A stretch of 64,000 nucleotides of DNA from Bremia lactucae (GCF_004359215.1 NC_090623.1:1371139-1435138); one strand, 5' to 3'. Shown: positions 21,724 through 33,500, counted from the stretch's first letter. Notes: generated from the letters alone by a model not told the origin. Translations and numbers: made by a program.

Positions 21724-21804
21724 ATCGTTGGTTTTCTCTCTTTGGAATGTGTCATAGAAGATTTAGGTCACGCAGTTTCTCAGACCGCCCGAAACTGGTC
21801 TGCT

Positions 21805-22370
21805 TGTACAGTGCCGGGCTAAAGTTGCCCTACATTACACACATCCATTAGGTACACTTTGTGTACTTAACGGGATGGTCAATTACTTCATGTGAAGTAC
21901 TAAGACCTGCCACTTGGGTGTGGTGCAAATTACTTCATGTGAAGTACTTAGATCTGCCGCTTGGGCGTGTTGCACATAGTGATCCACCCTTGTGTATATG
22001 ATGCACAAAGGTGCATTCACATTGAAAGGGATGACGGCTAGCGTCATCCACGATCCGGTGCACATTTACAGAGATGGCATCCACTGATTGGTTAGGAAGT
22101 TTTATATTTAATTTGATCAAATACAAATGAGTCGATTTAGTACATTTACAAGATTTTATTTTTATATCGGTTAAGTGCGCACGTGAAGCCGCGTAACCTC
22201 TTCCGTAACGACATTTGTACCAAGGTACCTAGTTCGTTGGGTGAGGTCGCTTAGACGCCCACTAACAACCTTATTGCACGTGAGAGAGAAGACGGTCAAA
22301 CCGCTTCCTCTCTGTGTTTGAAGGTGTGTGCTTAAGACGAGCGAGGCTGCTATAGAAGTGTTCGCTAACA
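21805..22370 (+). repeat. Internal Gypsy C LTR, second subtype
   Basis: Ends CTAACA at 22370, followed by CT and TGGTAGTACTAG, a primer-binding site. The start is 21805 or 21812, as the first bases are altered. Contains an internal duplication around ATTACTTCATGTGAAGTACT (21891 and 21928). It is a different subtype from the outer LTRs. Confidence 0.8.
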
Positions 22371-22489
22371 CTTGGTAGTACTAGTAGTCCTTCCCACAAT
22401 TCGTATCTTTGAGCGTGTCAGTGAGGATGAGCCTTAATTTCGTTTGGGATCATATTTTACACCTCTCCAATCATCATCAGAAGGTGGCA

Positions 22490-23487
22490 AAGATTTGATG
22501 ACCAAGCCCTGGCCAGGCTCTTGGGCAGTCCTCTTCAGCAAAATGTTGCTCAGTTGGAGCAGTTAAAGGCATTTGTGTTCGGACAGCGAAAGGCCGCGCC
22601 CAAGGCACACAGCCATGCGGAGTCCGTTCTTAAGACTCAGGATGAGCTTTAGGCGTGAGCACCCTCGCAATGAGGATCTCAATAGGACTCTTAAGACGCT
22701 CTCCGCCCGGCCTTATCAGCCGAGGCCCATTCGGATGGTCTTCCCCCAAGTTCGATGAAACTGCAGCGCACACGATTGTCCACTGGCTATTAGCCGTGGA
22801 GCACTATGGTGTGGCACAGCTCATCGAAGACCACACCCGAATGGTGTCGTATGCCATGTCGCATTTGCGCGGCAAGGCCACAGAGTGGGCTTACTCGGCG
22901 GTTATGGCGGACATTAGGCGTTCCCTTCATGAGCGATCTTCAAGGATTAGATTCGAGCCATGTACTAGCCGCCGAACAACGATCTGTTGCTTAGGTGTGC
23001 TTCTTGGAGCGCGACAGGCGAAGCGATCTCTGCAAGAGTATGCGCAAGAGATGCGCTCGCTGTCGGCGGCCATTACCGTAGGTCCAATTCCGGAGCACAT
23101 TAAGGTCCCACATTTATGAACGGACCACGGCATGGCCCATCCCGACAGGCCCTTTTTAGAAAGGTGCCGTTGACGATCGAAGAGGGAATCCAAATTGCCT
23201 TTGTTAAGGAGCAATCCTACAACAGTGCCTCGGCGACAGCTTGGTATAAGCCGTCGGCCGAGAGGTCAGATGCCACTCCCATGGAGTTGGGCAATGCAGA
23301 CGTAGTCTGCTATAAACGCGGCAAGCGTGGCTATATAATGGCTCGCTGCTATGCCAGGGTCCCTGCTGGTGCGAAGACGCCCAGCACGAGGAATCGCTTC
23401 CCAAAGGGCAATGGCAAGAACCACCGTGCGAAACGCATGAGTTCTGCATCGACCACTGAGGGGTCAGGAAATGCAGGAGCGCAATAG
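22490..23487 (+). pseudogene. Gypsy C gag, copy C2
   Basis: Same protein as C1. The first third is diverged and frame-broken. Residues from 22920 on match C1 almost exactly, including shared frameshifts. The knuckle has lost a Cys (CYKRGKRG). TAG 23485-23487 again begins a short hairpin. Confidence 0.8.
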
Positions 23488-23554
23488 GGGCGGGATGCCC
23501 TACTGATGCGGACTCTGAAGCTACCCCTAAGCTCTGAGTTATCGAACAAATGGG

Positions 23555-24060
23555 TAGCATAGTCCCTGAGGTCTCGAAATTTCGGACCTCAACCCTGCTG
23601 GTGTATAGCGCTCAAGTACGAGGCTATAACCAGGTGATGACTCTCCTAGTGGATTCGGGTGCATCACAAATTTTTGTGAAACTCGCGGCTCTAGGAAAGA
23701 GACCGGCGATGTTTTAGTCGCTTTGTCAGAATGGCAAACGAGAAGAGACAACCGTTCGTTCAGTGAACGGCGCGCTCGTTAAGTCTGAGGGAGTTCAGGT
23801 TGAACTCGCCTTCAGCTTTAGTGACTTCTGCTGTAAAGAGAAGTTCACAGAGCTTGGTATGGAAATTCTGTATGATGTATGGAGAATCCGTATGACCTCA
23901 TCCTAAGCATGCCATGGTTGGCAAAACACCTACCATGGATAGACTGGCGTACACGCACAGTTGCGAACTCTACGCAGTACACCGGAAAGGATGTGCTCCT
24001 GCGAGGGGCGTATGCAACTGATGTCGTGTCGAACACGCGTTGACGGATGTTAAACGTCAC
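23555..24060 (+). pseudogene. Gypsy C2 retropepsin
   Basis: LLVDSGASQIF at about 23640-23675 is the active site. The frame is -1 relative to gag, as in lineage A. A stop at 23716-23718 and an indel near 23870 break it. The C-terminal flap/core region (PYDLILSMPW) reads at about 23893-23922 in another frame. Confidence 0.75.
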
Positions 24061-24269
24061 CAATTCCTACCCAGATCGTGGAGACTGAGGTAGTGAAAAA
24101 GGCAATGACAAGAAGTCATGTGTCTCATAGTCCTGCACAGAGCCGAGAGCCTACGGCAGTAGACAGCAAGCTGACAGGAAGCCAAGCGTCGCATCAACCG
24201 GCACAGTGCTTAGAGCCTGGTGCAGTCTGAAGGGGTGCGTTAGCCAGGAGAGCAACGGCACCCGTTTCC

Positions 24270-25380
24270 TAGAAAAAGGTCGTGGTGACTCCAAGAGCGA
24301 TTACCCGACAGATTAGGATGATCAAAGGCACGTTTAAACGAGTGACCTTTGGATCAGTCCCTAATAAAGAGGATGGGCCTTCGAACGAGGTGTTTGAGGC
24401 CGTCGAAGACGAAATTGCGGAGGCATCCTCACTTGAAGTGCTCCGGCAAGTCTTTAAATTTGCCGAGGAGATGTAAATCTGCCGAAGAGATAGTAAATCT
24501 CCCGGAGGTGTCGCGGGATCTGTCCTTGCAGATTGAAAGCATGAAAGATCGTGGATGGCGCGCGGTTCATGCTTACAATAAGCTGAACACGGCAACCATA
24601 CCGGCGCAAGCGCCAATCCCGCGGAAAGATGTCTTGTTGAAATCCATGGGAAAGTCAACTAATTTTTCCGCTTTGGATTTAAAGGATGGCTACTATCAGG
24701 TAAGCATGAGAGAGTCCGATGTAGCCAAAACAGCCGAAGCACCCAAAGCGGAATGCTTTGGGAGGCTTGTGATGCCTAAGGTTTGAAAAACGCACCAGCG
24801 ACAACCAACCGAGTGGTGGTTCACGTGATGCGTCAGCACCTTAATTTTCCGCGTTGGATTTAAAGGATGGCATCTTTCAGGTACGCATGAGAGAGTCCGA
24901 TGTAGCCAAAACAGCTGTAAGCACCCAAAGCGGAATGCTTTGGGAGTGGCTTGTGATGCCTAAGGTTTGAAAAACGCACCAGCGACATTCAACCGAGTGG
25001 TGGTTCACGTGATGCGTCAGCACCGTGCCTACGCGCCTCATTACTTTGACGATGTATTCGTGCATAGTAGGGCCGAGGTCGGGCTGAGCGCAATAGAGTC
25101 GCACAAGCGTCATTTAGACTCTGTGTTGCAGACTTTAAAGACGCCCAATTGTACGTCAACTTGCAAAAGTACGTCATAGGGGTCCTGAGATACCTGTACT
25201 GGGCTGTTTCGTTGGTACACATGGTGTTCGAGCAGACCCAGACAAGGTAGTTTCAGTAAAGGAATGGTCAATCCCACGGCATGTAAAGGATTTGCGCCAT
25301 TTTCTAGGGCTCGCTGATTACTTGCATAAGTATAGCAAGAATTATGCGGAGCAAACTAAACCATTATCTGATCTCCTTAA
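24270..25380 (+). pseudogene. Gypsy C2 reverse transcriptase with internal duplication
   Basis: Reverse transcriptase: PRKDVLLKSM, FSALDLKDGYYQV and MPK motifs, then YFDDVFVHSRA (about 25038-25070) holding the catalytic Asp pair. A 182-bp tandem duplication (24659-24841 and 24842-25024) repeats the palm segment. Both units carry the same one-base loss after CCTAAGG, so the frameshift preceded the duplication. Confidence 0.85.
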
Positions 25381-25870
25381 AAAGGACACAGAATGGGTTT
25401 GGTTAAAAGAACAAAAGATGCGTTCACATCAGTGAAGCAGTCTCTTGTAGAGGCACCGGTCTTGGCATTGCTAGACGCGGATAAGCCCTTTGGCGTCGTC
25501 TGCGATGCAATAATTTTTGCAATCGGCAGCGCGCTCATGCAGACGGATGACGAATGCGTTGACCGCGTCATCGCTTATTAATCCCGGCATTTAAAAGCCA
25601 GGGAACTGTTACCTCGTGCATGACAAAGAGCTTATTTCAATAAAGTATGCTCTTGTCAAGTTTCGTGTGCACCTACTGTGCGCCGAACCATTTGTGGTTT
25701 ATACGGATCACGCATCACTGCGGAACGCAATAAACTCACCGCACCTCTCGCCTAGAATGGCAAGATGAGCAAGATGACTTACATTCTTCTCTGAATTTAA
25801 TTTCAAAGTTGAATACAAGCCCGGTAAGTCGAATGTCTTGGCTGATGCTTTATCGCGCAGACAAGACTTC
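25380..25870 (+). pseudogene. Gypsy C2 RNase H domain
   Basis: Blocks VVCDAIIFAIGSALMQ, HDKELISIKYALVKFRVHL, VVYTDHASL and VLADALSRR give the usual order of a Gypsy RNase H. Frame interruptions occur at about 25580 and 25760. Confidence 0.8.
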
Positions 25871-26431
25871 GAGGTAAGACACCAGATAAGTGCGTCTCGT
25901 GCTAAAGCACAATTTCAGCCATCAACGTCAGCCATGAAGGCATACCACGTGACGAGCTCATTAGCCTTTGAAATAAAAGAGAGCTACAGTCAGGACGACC
26001 ATTGTTGCCTGCTGTTGGATGACTTTAATGGACGAAAGTTTACCCTTCCGTCGCACCTGAAAGCTAAGCTCAATCGCTTTAGCTACAGCGATGGCCTGTC
26101 ATGGCGTCAGCTGTCACCTTGTGATCCCTTGAGAATCTATGTGCCTCATGACATAGATCTCAAGCTGATGATCCTTCAGGAGATCCATGATGCGCCATGT
26201 AGTGAGCATCTGGGTCGTGAAAAAACATTCTTACGAGTGTCAGAGAAATTTTGGTGGCCACACCTATATAGATGAGTGGCCAACTATATTCGTTTTTGCG
26301 AACAGTGTCAGCGCATTAAGCCTACACCGTCCAGCAGTGCGCCACTGAAGCCGCTACCGATTCCAACCAACTGTTAAAAGTCAGTAAGTCTGGACTTCAT
26401 GTTTGGCATGCCGCCCGATCATAAGGGTCGG

Positions 26432-26640
26432 CTTGCTACCTAACAGCTCGAACACATGTCGCCAAAAAGCAGACGTAAAAGGTGGATCCCGGTCCGATAC
26501 TATGGACTCAGATATCCCGTGTGGTCGGTAAACATGATCCAGGAACAAGAGAGCTGCCTCCTTGCCTGTGATCGATGTTTTACATGGTGCTAAATGCATC
26601 ATTTTGCTCCGCCTGTCTACAAAGACAACTAGCCCTTTCC
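26432..26640 (-). other. In-place inversion of the integrase core
   Basis: About 209 bp read as integrase only on the minus strand while both flanks read on the plus strand. The segment starts and ends where the flanking homology stops and resumes, with at most a few bases lost. Confidence 0.85.
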
Positions 26641-26856
26641 ACCTCATGTCGACCGCAGATCATCCCCAGACCGATGGCCAAACAAAACGTGCCAATCGGG
26701 TCGTGGCGGATGTCTTACGCACTATAGCAACTCCCAAAGAGTTGAGCAAGCAATTGCATTTGTGGAATTCGCTATAAATAACAGTGTCCACACCAGTACG
26801 GGTGATATACCGTTTTATATCAGCGGGCTGCGCCATCCTCGGGCGTAAGTCTCGTT

Positions 26857-26914
26857 TGTGCGCAGCTCGAGTCTTAGTGGGGGAGGGCCCCTACTAAGAC
26901 TCGGGCTGCGCACA
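26857..26914. repeat. Fold-back hairpin, 27-bp arms
   Basis: Arms 26857-26883 and 26888-26914 match at 25 of 27 positions with a 4-nt loop. Lies at the end of the integrase core segment and ends its reading frame. Confidence 0.95.
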
Positions 26915-27360
26915 TGCTCGGTGCGAACGAGGGACATAGTTTCGTCAATATGATGATGACCCGTGAGGGAATCATTTCAAAGACAAAAAGTTTCCGTAGT
27001 GACCCTGCCAGTTTAGTGGTGGTCAGTAAAAATACGCCTAATAACTGACCTCTCGGCGGTATCATAGGCGAGTTTGATGCTAGAAGCGTGAGCGAGGCTC
27101 AACGCATTGTAATTGAGCGATTAGCCATCACACGTAAAGTCCGTGACGCAATGGCAAACTTACGGGACAAGCAAAATAAATATGCGGACCGAAATGGTCG
27201 CAAAAATAATGAACGCTTTAAAGTGGGTGAAAAAGTACTATTTAGTACTGCTACCCTATCTAAAAATGCAATTTCTGTACTACCTGGAGGTACTACGAAG
27301 TTGTTGCCGCGTTTCATTGGGCCCTTTACGGTGGTTAAAGAGGTTGGAGACCTATAGGCT

Positions 27361-27567
27361 CTTCCTTCCTGTATATGAAGACGCACCCCGTATTTTACGT
27401 GGGTCGTCTGAAACGGTTTGTAGACCTAAATAAGGTCACATACCCCCATCCGTCTAAGGAGACCGATGGTGACCCCGACTGTGAGTTGAGCGTCGTTAGG
27501 GTGAGGGAGACGGAGAAAAGTTATCAGCTGACCGACTCCTCTCACCACGAACAGGACTCGGCGCCTG
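27361..27567 (+). pseudogene. Gypsy C2 integrase C-terminal tail
   Basis: KTHPVFYVGRLKRFVD at 27375-27425 is the conserved end of the integrase that precedes the chromodomain in lineage A. A chromodomain is not recognisable in C2. The frame continues to 27602. Confidence 0.7.
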
Positions 27568-27882
27568 GTGGTTGTGGTTTCGCCTTTTCGATTGCATTTT
27601 AAGTGCGATACCACTTGCGGTCTGTGTGGCGAATTCGGGAAATTTTCATGCATGGAGATGTGCAAATTATTATATTGTGGTTTGAATGGTGGCGACGATC
27701 TTTGTTCGACAAATGAATCTTACTGTAAAACTGGCAGGTGCCATGCTGCCGACATACCCAGTGGCAATGTCTATGTAATGGCCAGAAAATGTTTACGAGC
27801 GCAGTGCGGTGGGTTTACCCAAATGCAATTGAACGGACCTCATGGTAATAGAAACAGTCGAGTAGAAGGCAGTCTGCAATAG
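27568..27882 (+). CDS. Cysteine-rich ORF in the post-integrase region, unknown
   Basis: A 104-codon frame with 11 Cys, ten of them in two dense clusters (27607-27680 and 27682-27745), at spacings such as CX3C, CX2C and CX7C. It overlaps the integrase tail in another frame. No signal peptide is evident and no known family is recognised. It could be chance, a captured gene piece or a zinc-binding module. Confidence 0.25.
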   Translation: MVVVSPFRLHFKCDTTCGLCGEFGKFSCMEMCKLLYCGLNGGDDLCSTNESYCKTGRCHAADIPSGNVYVMARKCLRAQCGGFTQMQLNGPHGNRNSRVEGSLQ

Positions 27883-28301
27883 TGCCGAAATACTAATGAT
27901 TAGTTCGCAGTATTTTTGCTATTTTGCAGCGAGCGAGGGACATCACGCGAGTAACGCAGATCCCTCAGCATTATCCGGTCGAAAAGGTCCAAGCGAGTCT
28001 TCAGGCGTTCATAACCCTGACAAGCCTTCGCTCGGACATCAAAAAGATCAAAGGTCAGTCGCGAGACTTGACCCTTGAGATCCGATATACGTCGTTCAGC
28101 ACCGCTAAACGTCTGTGACTGAACGGACGAAGGTAAAGGCAGCCGCGAGTAGGCGGGCGAGATCGCCACTCCTATCGGGCGCCACCTGCACTGATAGATG
28201 CGGGTGGGAATCAATGCTCTTTTGTTGAAAGGTTGCTTGCCACCACCCCGTAAGGCAAAGGTATCAGATCCTCGTCCAATGAAAAGGTTCCCCGAAGAGT
28301 T

Positions 28302-29367
28302 TCAACTCTTAGGAACCGATCGATACCCTACGTATTGATGTGCCCGGCTTGGTGGCTGCCTATAAAAAGGAGCACCAGCTAAGGCCTCTTCGCTGATCTC
28401 AAATGGACTAGCAGAAGCAGCGTTGTGAGAAGAAACAGGGGGTACAGTACCGCCCATGATTCCTTTCACACGCAAACGGGCGAAATTCATTCGTTGCGAC
28501 CGCTGTTTCATCGCATCGGAATGCGGATGAATGCGGCGCAAGAATTCCGCCTCGTATTGGTCGGGCGCTTCATATTAACGCAACACGACCGGGTTTGGTA
28601 AAATACGCCTAAGCGATTTTCCCCGACCCTTCCATGATTTAAAGACGCGCGCTCTAGGAGCGACGCTCTTGGCTCCCCGTCACATAGCCACGTTCTAAAC
28701 GACTGGCTTGTGACACCGACTGAGCACGTTCACGTGTCGTCGGCGGAGCTTAAGGCTCAGAATCCTCAATGCCCGAACCATCATGGATAACGGTCGAAGC
28801 ATAAGGTGTTGTAGATTTTACCCAACGAAGAAGCGGCTGCACCTGTATGGGCAGTGCTCTCATTACTTGTCGCTGCGCTATCCAGCGCAGACGACAAGAC
28901 AGCATTCGTAAATGCTGCTGTCTCCATGTTGTGAGCCACGAGAGAAGTTTGGATGGGCAATTATGCGCCATCAACCTTTTTCATGAGCTCGTTGTCCGCA
29001 TCACTACTATATGTTGACGACAACGGTGTCGACTCATTGTATTTGACAATGAGCGACGGATCAACTTCCTCACTGTTTACGTGGAATGGATTCTCAAACC
29101 CTGTTAACGTGACAGCAGCAATGGCTGTCGGCGTTTCGACTAAGGCATCAGACGCTGCCGGCGTGTTAACGTGGCGCGTGCGCTTAGTGTGAGGTTGAGT
29201 GGGCGTCTTCGCAGACAGCCCACCAACGTGGTCCCTTTTAGGTGATATCTTTGCCGCCGGGTATGTGAATTTCAGGTCGCTAGAGTGATTGAGTAAATAG
29301 CGGCGCGTAAAGCTGCTCGCAGCTCCTCGCTCCTCTTTGACGAATCCAAAATGTAAGTTTGTTCCAT
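28302..29367 (-). pseudogene. Antisense ORF of Gypsy C between pol and 3' LTR
   Basis: Opposite to gag-pol. An ATG at 29367, about 12 bp inside the 3' LTR edge, opens a 32-codon frame (MEQTYILDSSKRSEELRAAL). An overlapping frame stays open to 28961 (contains FENPFHVNSEEVDPSLIVKY). Further pieces follow, ending with 28302-28541, which has RMNFARLRVKG (28461-28493) like the A-lineage antisense motif RFDFAKLKAKG. Frameshifts separate them. The length would be about 350 residues. Function unknown. Confidence 0.5.
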
Positions 29368-29379
29368 AAGGAGGGGTGG
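29368..29379 (+). promoter_or_regulatory. Polypurine tract of Gypsy C
   Basis: AAGGAGGGGTGG immediately before the 3' LTR; purine-rich as required for plus-strand priming. Confidence 0.7.
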
Positions 29380-29887
29380 TGTAACGGGAAAAAGTTGCCC
29401 TAATGTTTAATAGTCTTCATTAAGTACACTTGGCGTAGTTAAGGGAAGGTCAATTACTTAAAAAGTAATTAGACCCAGCACTCGGGTGTGGTTCACATTT
29501 GTGACCAACTTTTGTGTATGTGATGCACATAGGTGCATTCACATTAGGAGGGATGACGCCTAGCGTCATCCGTTACGAGAGGTATCTAGAAAGATACGCT
29601 CGCAATACGTATTAGTGTTATCTATAGAGATGACATTGGTAAAAATAGGTATTTATATTTAATACGATTAAATATAAATCAGTTTGAAAACTACTTTCTA
29701 CTTAGGAAGTGCGCACGACGAGCCGGATTACCGCTCCCGTGACGACACTTAATAACTGCAGTACTTAGTGCGTTGGGTGAGGTCGCTAACGCCCACCACA
29801 ACTACATCACTGGTTTAACCGCTTCCTCATTGTGCAAGGGTGTGCGTCTAAGTAGAGCGTGGCCGCATTACGACGTGCTCGCCTACA
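29380..29887 (+). repeat. Right LTR of the Gypsy C composite (508 bp)
   Basis: TGTAACGGG to CCTACA, same subtype as 13887-14410, with a long identical central part. CTAAT follows directly, close to the CTGAT before the left LTR. Confidence 0.9.
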
Positions 29888-30125
29888 CTAATCAATGCAC
29901 GGCAGGGCGAGTTCTAAGTCAAACATAAGAGGACGGGTAAATTTCGAATCTGATGTCTGCTCGTCGAGTTTAAGCACCAAAAGGCTGTAGCTTCTACTTC
30001 GCTGGCGCTGCAGTCGTAAGCAATCCCGTAGTCCCTTGTCAGTATGATGTAGCGAAGAACGCGACAGCGCACTGGGTGGATCGATACAAGATTATTTGCT
30101 TTAAGAGAAACATCTTAAGAAATAT
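29888..30125. other. Unassigned spacer
   Basis: Probably the 5'-truncated end of B2, but no clear match to B1 or B3 was found before 30126. Confidence 0.3.
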
Positions 30126-33100
30126 TCAAACGCCTGTCTATGCGAGACAGTGCGTAAATCTAGATCGACTGGAGAGTCGATCGTGGAGGAGCTCGATGTG
30201 GCTGCGTAACCACAGCTTGCGGCAGTTCACGAGGATATTTTCCAAATAAAATGAGGAAATAAGTCCACAAGAACCTGAGGTAAAAGGTCCCAACAAACCT
30301 TTGGAAATAAGTTCCAAAGATGAAATTGAGAACTGGAATATATTCGTAAGCAAGTGGATCAAGTGAAGGGCAATATCCTTGATCTGATAGCACCTACGAA
30401 ATTAATTTCGGAGATAACTCAATTGCCAACGCTAGAAAGTAGATATGCGTATTTGGCGCAGATGGCGAGTACGTGGCTAATATTCGGTCAATAATTGAAC
30501 TTTCTAAGAACAATCGGGTTCTCAGCGGCTCATTCGATGGACGAAATTGTCCTCGATGACAAGAATGGGATTGAACGCTTACCGTCTCAACCTTGCGATT
30601 TTTTAAGGATAATTGCACACGACACGATATCGACCTGATACCAATATCGAAATACTGTGTCATGAATCAGTAGCCACTGTTTCGAGAACAAGAATTAGCG
30701 ATCGACAAGTTCTTTGTCGATCGCTTACCAGCGGGTCATTTGAAGGAGCTGCCCCCCCCATCCTAAATATTTCTCCAACCTCATGTGTGCGTAAGGTAAG
30801 GCAACTGGAGGGTGGTGAATTTTGCATGCCTTCAACAAATTGAATGGTGTACCGGCTCAAACGCCGAATTCGAGGAAAGACGTAATCTTCAATGGTATAC
30901 CATCTTTTCGTCCATGGATCTAATGGATGAATTCTTATCAGATTCTCATGCATAACACGATATTCGTTCACAGCAGTAAGCAACCCAAGCGGAATACTAT
31001 GGGAATGGCTGGTTATGCCACAGCGGCTTAGTAATGCCTCTGCAACATTCAACAGATGTTAACCAATCTGTTGTGAATGGCACGGGACTCGTACCGAGTT
31101 ATTTTAATGAAGTCTTTGTTTATAGCAGAGCCATGAACAGAAAGTCGGACGTTCAAATACCTCTCACCCACGTCCGCAAGGCTCTTTCACTTATGCGAAA
31201 GCGTAAGTTTTGCGCAAACACAAGAAGTATAGTCGCTGCAAGCCGAATTCCACTTCTTGTGTCCATTGTAGGTAAACGCGGTGAACGCCCTGATCCTGGA
31301 AAGATGAAGGCAATCACCAACTGGCTAGTACCAGTCGATGGTCGAAGCATGTTGATGTAATGTGAAATCAAAAGTCAAGGCTGGAAAACTAGCTTGACTT
31401 CACAAGTTCCCAGCTTAGCGGCGTATGCTCACGCAATAAGCCGAAATGATAGTGCATATTTCTTAAATTAAAGGAAAATAGTCATGGAACGCTGACACTT
31501 ATAAAGTTATCAAGCAAAGCTTGATGCAATTGTCAAGATTGGCAATTGCAGACCAAATCGGACCATTTCATGTGGCCTGTAATACCAGCGACTTTGCAAT
31601 CGGCTTTGCGCTAATGTAATATGACAGCGACGGCGCAGAGCGCGTGCGTCTGCTATCAGTCGCGATAACTTCAACTTGCTGAGCTTAACGATCCAGTGCG
31701 TGACATAAAACTCTTTGCGATGAAAAAGTGTTGGCTAAGTTTAGGGTTTATCTCTTGGGAGATAGACCGTTATTGTTTCTACGGACCATGCGTCTTTACC
31801 CACAGCCGTAAATAGTCCACACCTCCCGCAAAGAATGGCGATGTAGTTTTCTTTCTTCGCGGAGTATAACTTTTCCGTGGAACATAAACCAGAACGACTT
31901 AATGCCTTTGCTGATTCCCATTCACGCCGGCCTGATTTTTAGCCGGCTGCGCAAATAAACAGTGACAATAAGCCCGCTGTTGTAGCACAAATTTTAAGTG
32001 TTCCGTTGTCTGCCTTACTTGACGACGGAAAAGGAGCATATGAAGAAGATAGGGTTCAGAAAGGTTTGATGGATTTTTTTAATAGTCCATCACACCATAC
32101 CCAAAGAGATTGTCAATGTTGCATCAGATAAATACACAACACGCAGTGATTTACTCTATTATACAGCCATTGCTGGCGACAAACCTGTGTCATCCTCACT
32201 CATAAAATGATTTCGATTACGCATCATGCATCATGCATGAGTACCACAAATGGGCATCGTGGATGTAAGGAGACTTATATCGCTGTAAAGTCGCGACTTC
32301 TACTGGCCTCGCCAGTATAATTTTTTGCGCAAGTACATACGTACTTACAAGGTTTGTCAACGGGTGAAGCCTAGTCCTTCATCCCGACAACAACCTTGGG
32401 GAGTGATCAAAACTGGGGCGTTGCAACCAGATGTACATCTTATGAAACGATCGACAAACACAAGAAGACCATTTATTTTTGTGAGCATCTTCGGTAATCG
32501 CGAATATGAAGTCTACTGATACGGATTAACAACACTCTACCGGAACAGGCAGAGAGCACGTGACTCTATCGACACGATATTTCGACGCGATGGGTTTCAC
32601 AGTGAACTGGTTTCGGATCAACATCTCGATTCACGGCGGAGGTTTGGCAATCTGTGTTCAAATCACTTGGAATACAGCTGAAAATATCAACTTCTGACCA
32701 TTCAACAACCGATGGTCTGACAGAACGTGCCAATTTTGTCCTCCAAGCGATACTTCGCGGACACCTCCACTCGTTCGCGAGTTGAAGTGAGTTATTGCCG
32801 GTGGCAGAATTTGCCATCAACAATTCGCTGCATGCATCAACAAAGCATACACTGTCCTTCGTGAATGGTTTACGCCACCCACGCATAACCACCTTGATAA
32901 AGTTTAATTCTTGTTCAAGGGGGAGAGGCTCGCTCATGCTCATCATGCATTACATCAATCAATGTGAAAGATACCGATGTTGATTCAATCAACATTTACG
33001 AAATAAAGTCAGTAATAGCAAAGAAACTATCGCTGACTTTATAGTAACGATACTGATATACTCAGCATCGACAATGGTAGTGCCTGTGAGAGCAAAGAAC

Positions 33101-33500
33101 CTCCCACTAAAAAGGAGAATGATATCTCCGCAGTGCAAGCCGGACGACTGAGAAACCGAGTCTGCAGGACAATTTCTGCTAGCTGGAGGTGCAGTGGTCT
33201 GCTTGATGCAGGATTCAATTGCTGATACTGTGGGCCGACAGAAATGCTGACCACAATGGAAAGAAAACGTTCTTATATTTAATGAAAATCTAGTCCTACT
33301 GTCTAGGTTAAATTTACCCAAAGGTGAAGTGACGAATGTATGCGATAATCTATTACTGCCAAAGTATATCGACCCGTTTCGTGTATTGCACCGCCAATAT
33401 AATGCATACACGATCTAGCTGCCTCGTAGGATGCGCACGCTTCCTACGATTTACGTTGGACGTCTCTTCCCGTACCAGTACGAGCCTTCTTCCGGTTGCA
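30126..33500 (+). pseudogene. Gypsy B2 pol remnant: linker, RT, RNase H, integrase
   Basis: The linker (30126-30620) has hairpins at 30163-30182, 30299-30319 and 30357-30384. RT is at 30840-31370, where the catalytic block reads YFNEVFVYSRA, so both Asp are lost. RNase H follows (HVACNTSDFAIGFALM near 31570). Integrase zinc and core pieces lie at 32240-32980, with the THPTF-like tail at 33431-33480. Stops are frequent. The 5' LTR and gag are missing. Confidence 0.75.

Larger units (their letters stand above)
25990..27360 (+). pseudogene. Gypsy C2 integrase with internally inverted core
   Basis: The zinc-binding region (HLGREKTFLRVSEKFWW, CEQCQRIK) and SLDFMFGMPPDH are on the plus strand to about 26430. 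The next core segment (VVFVDRRSKMMHLAP to SDRDPPFTSAFW) lies on the minus strand (26432-26640), and the plus strand resumes at once with MSTADHPQTDGQ. A fold-back at 26857-26914 follows. The C-terminal LRDKQNKYADRNGRKN and IGPFTVV segments lie at 27088-27357. Confidence 0.85.

Noticed and set aside
28953..29192. Plus-strand frame near the Gypsy C 3' LTR
   Set aside because: It lies opposite the antisense ORF, which has the shared motif and a start next to the LTR.
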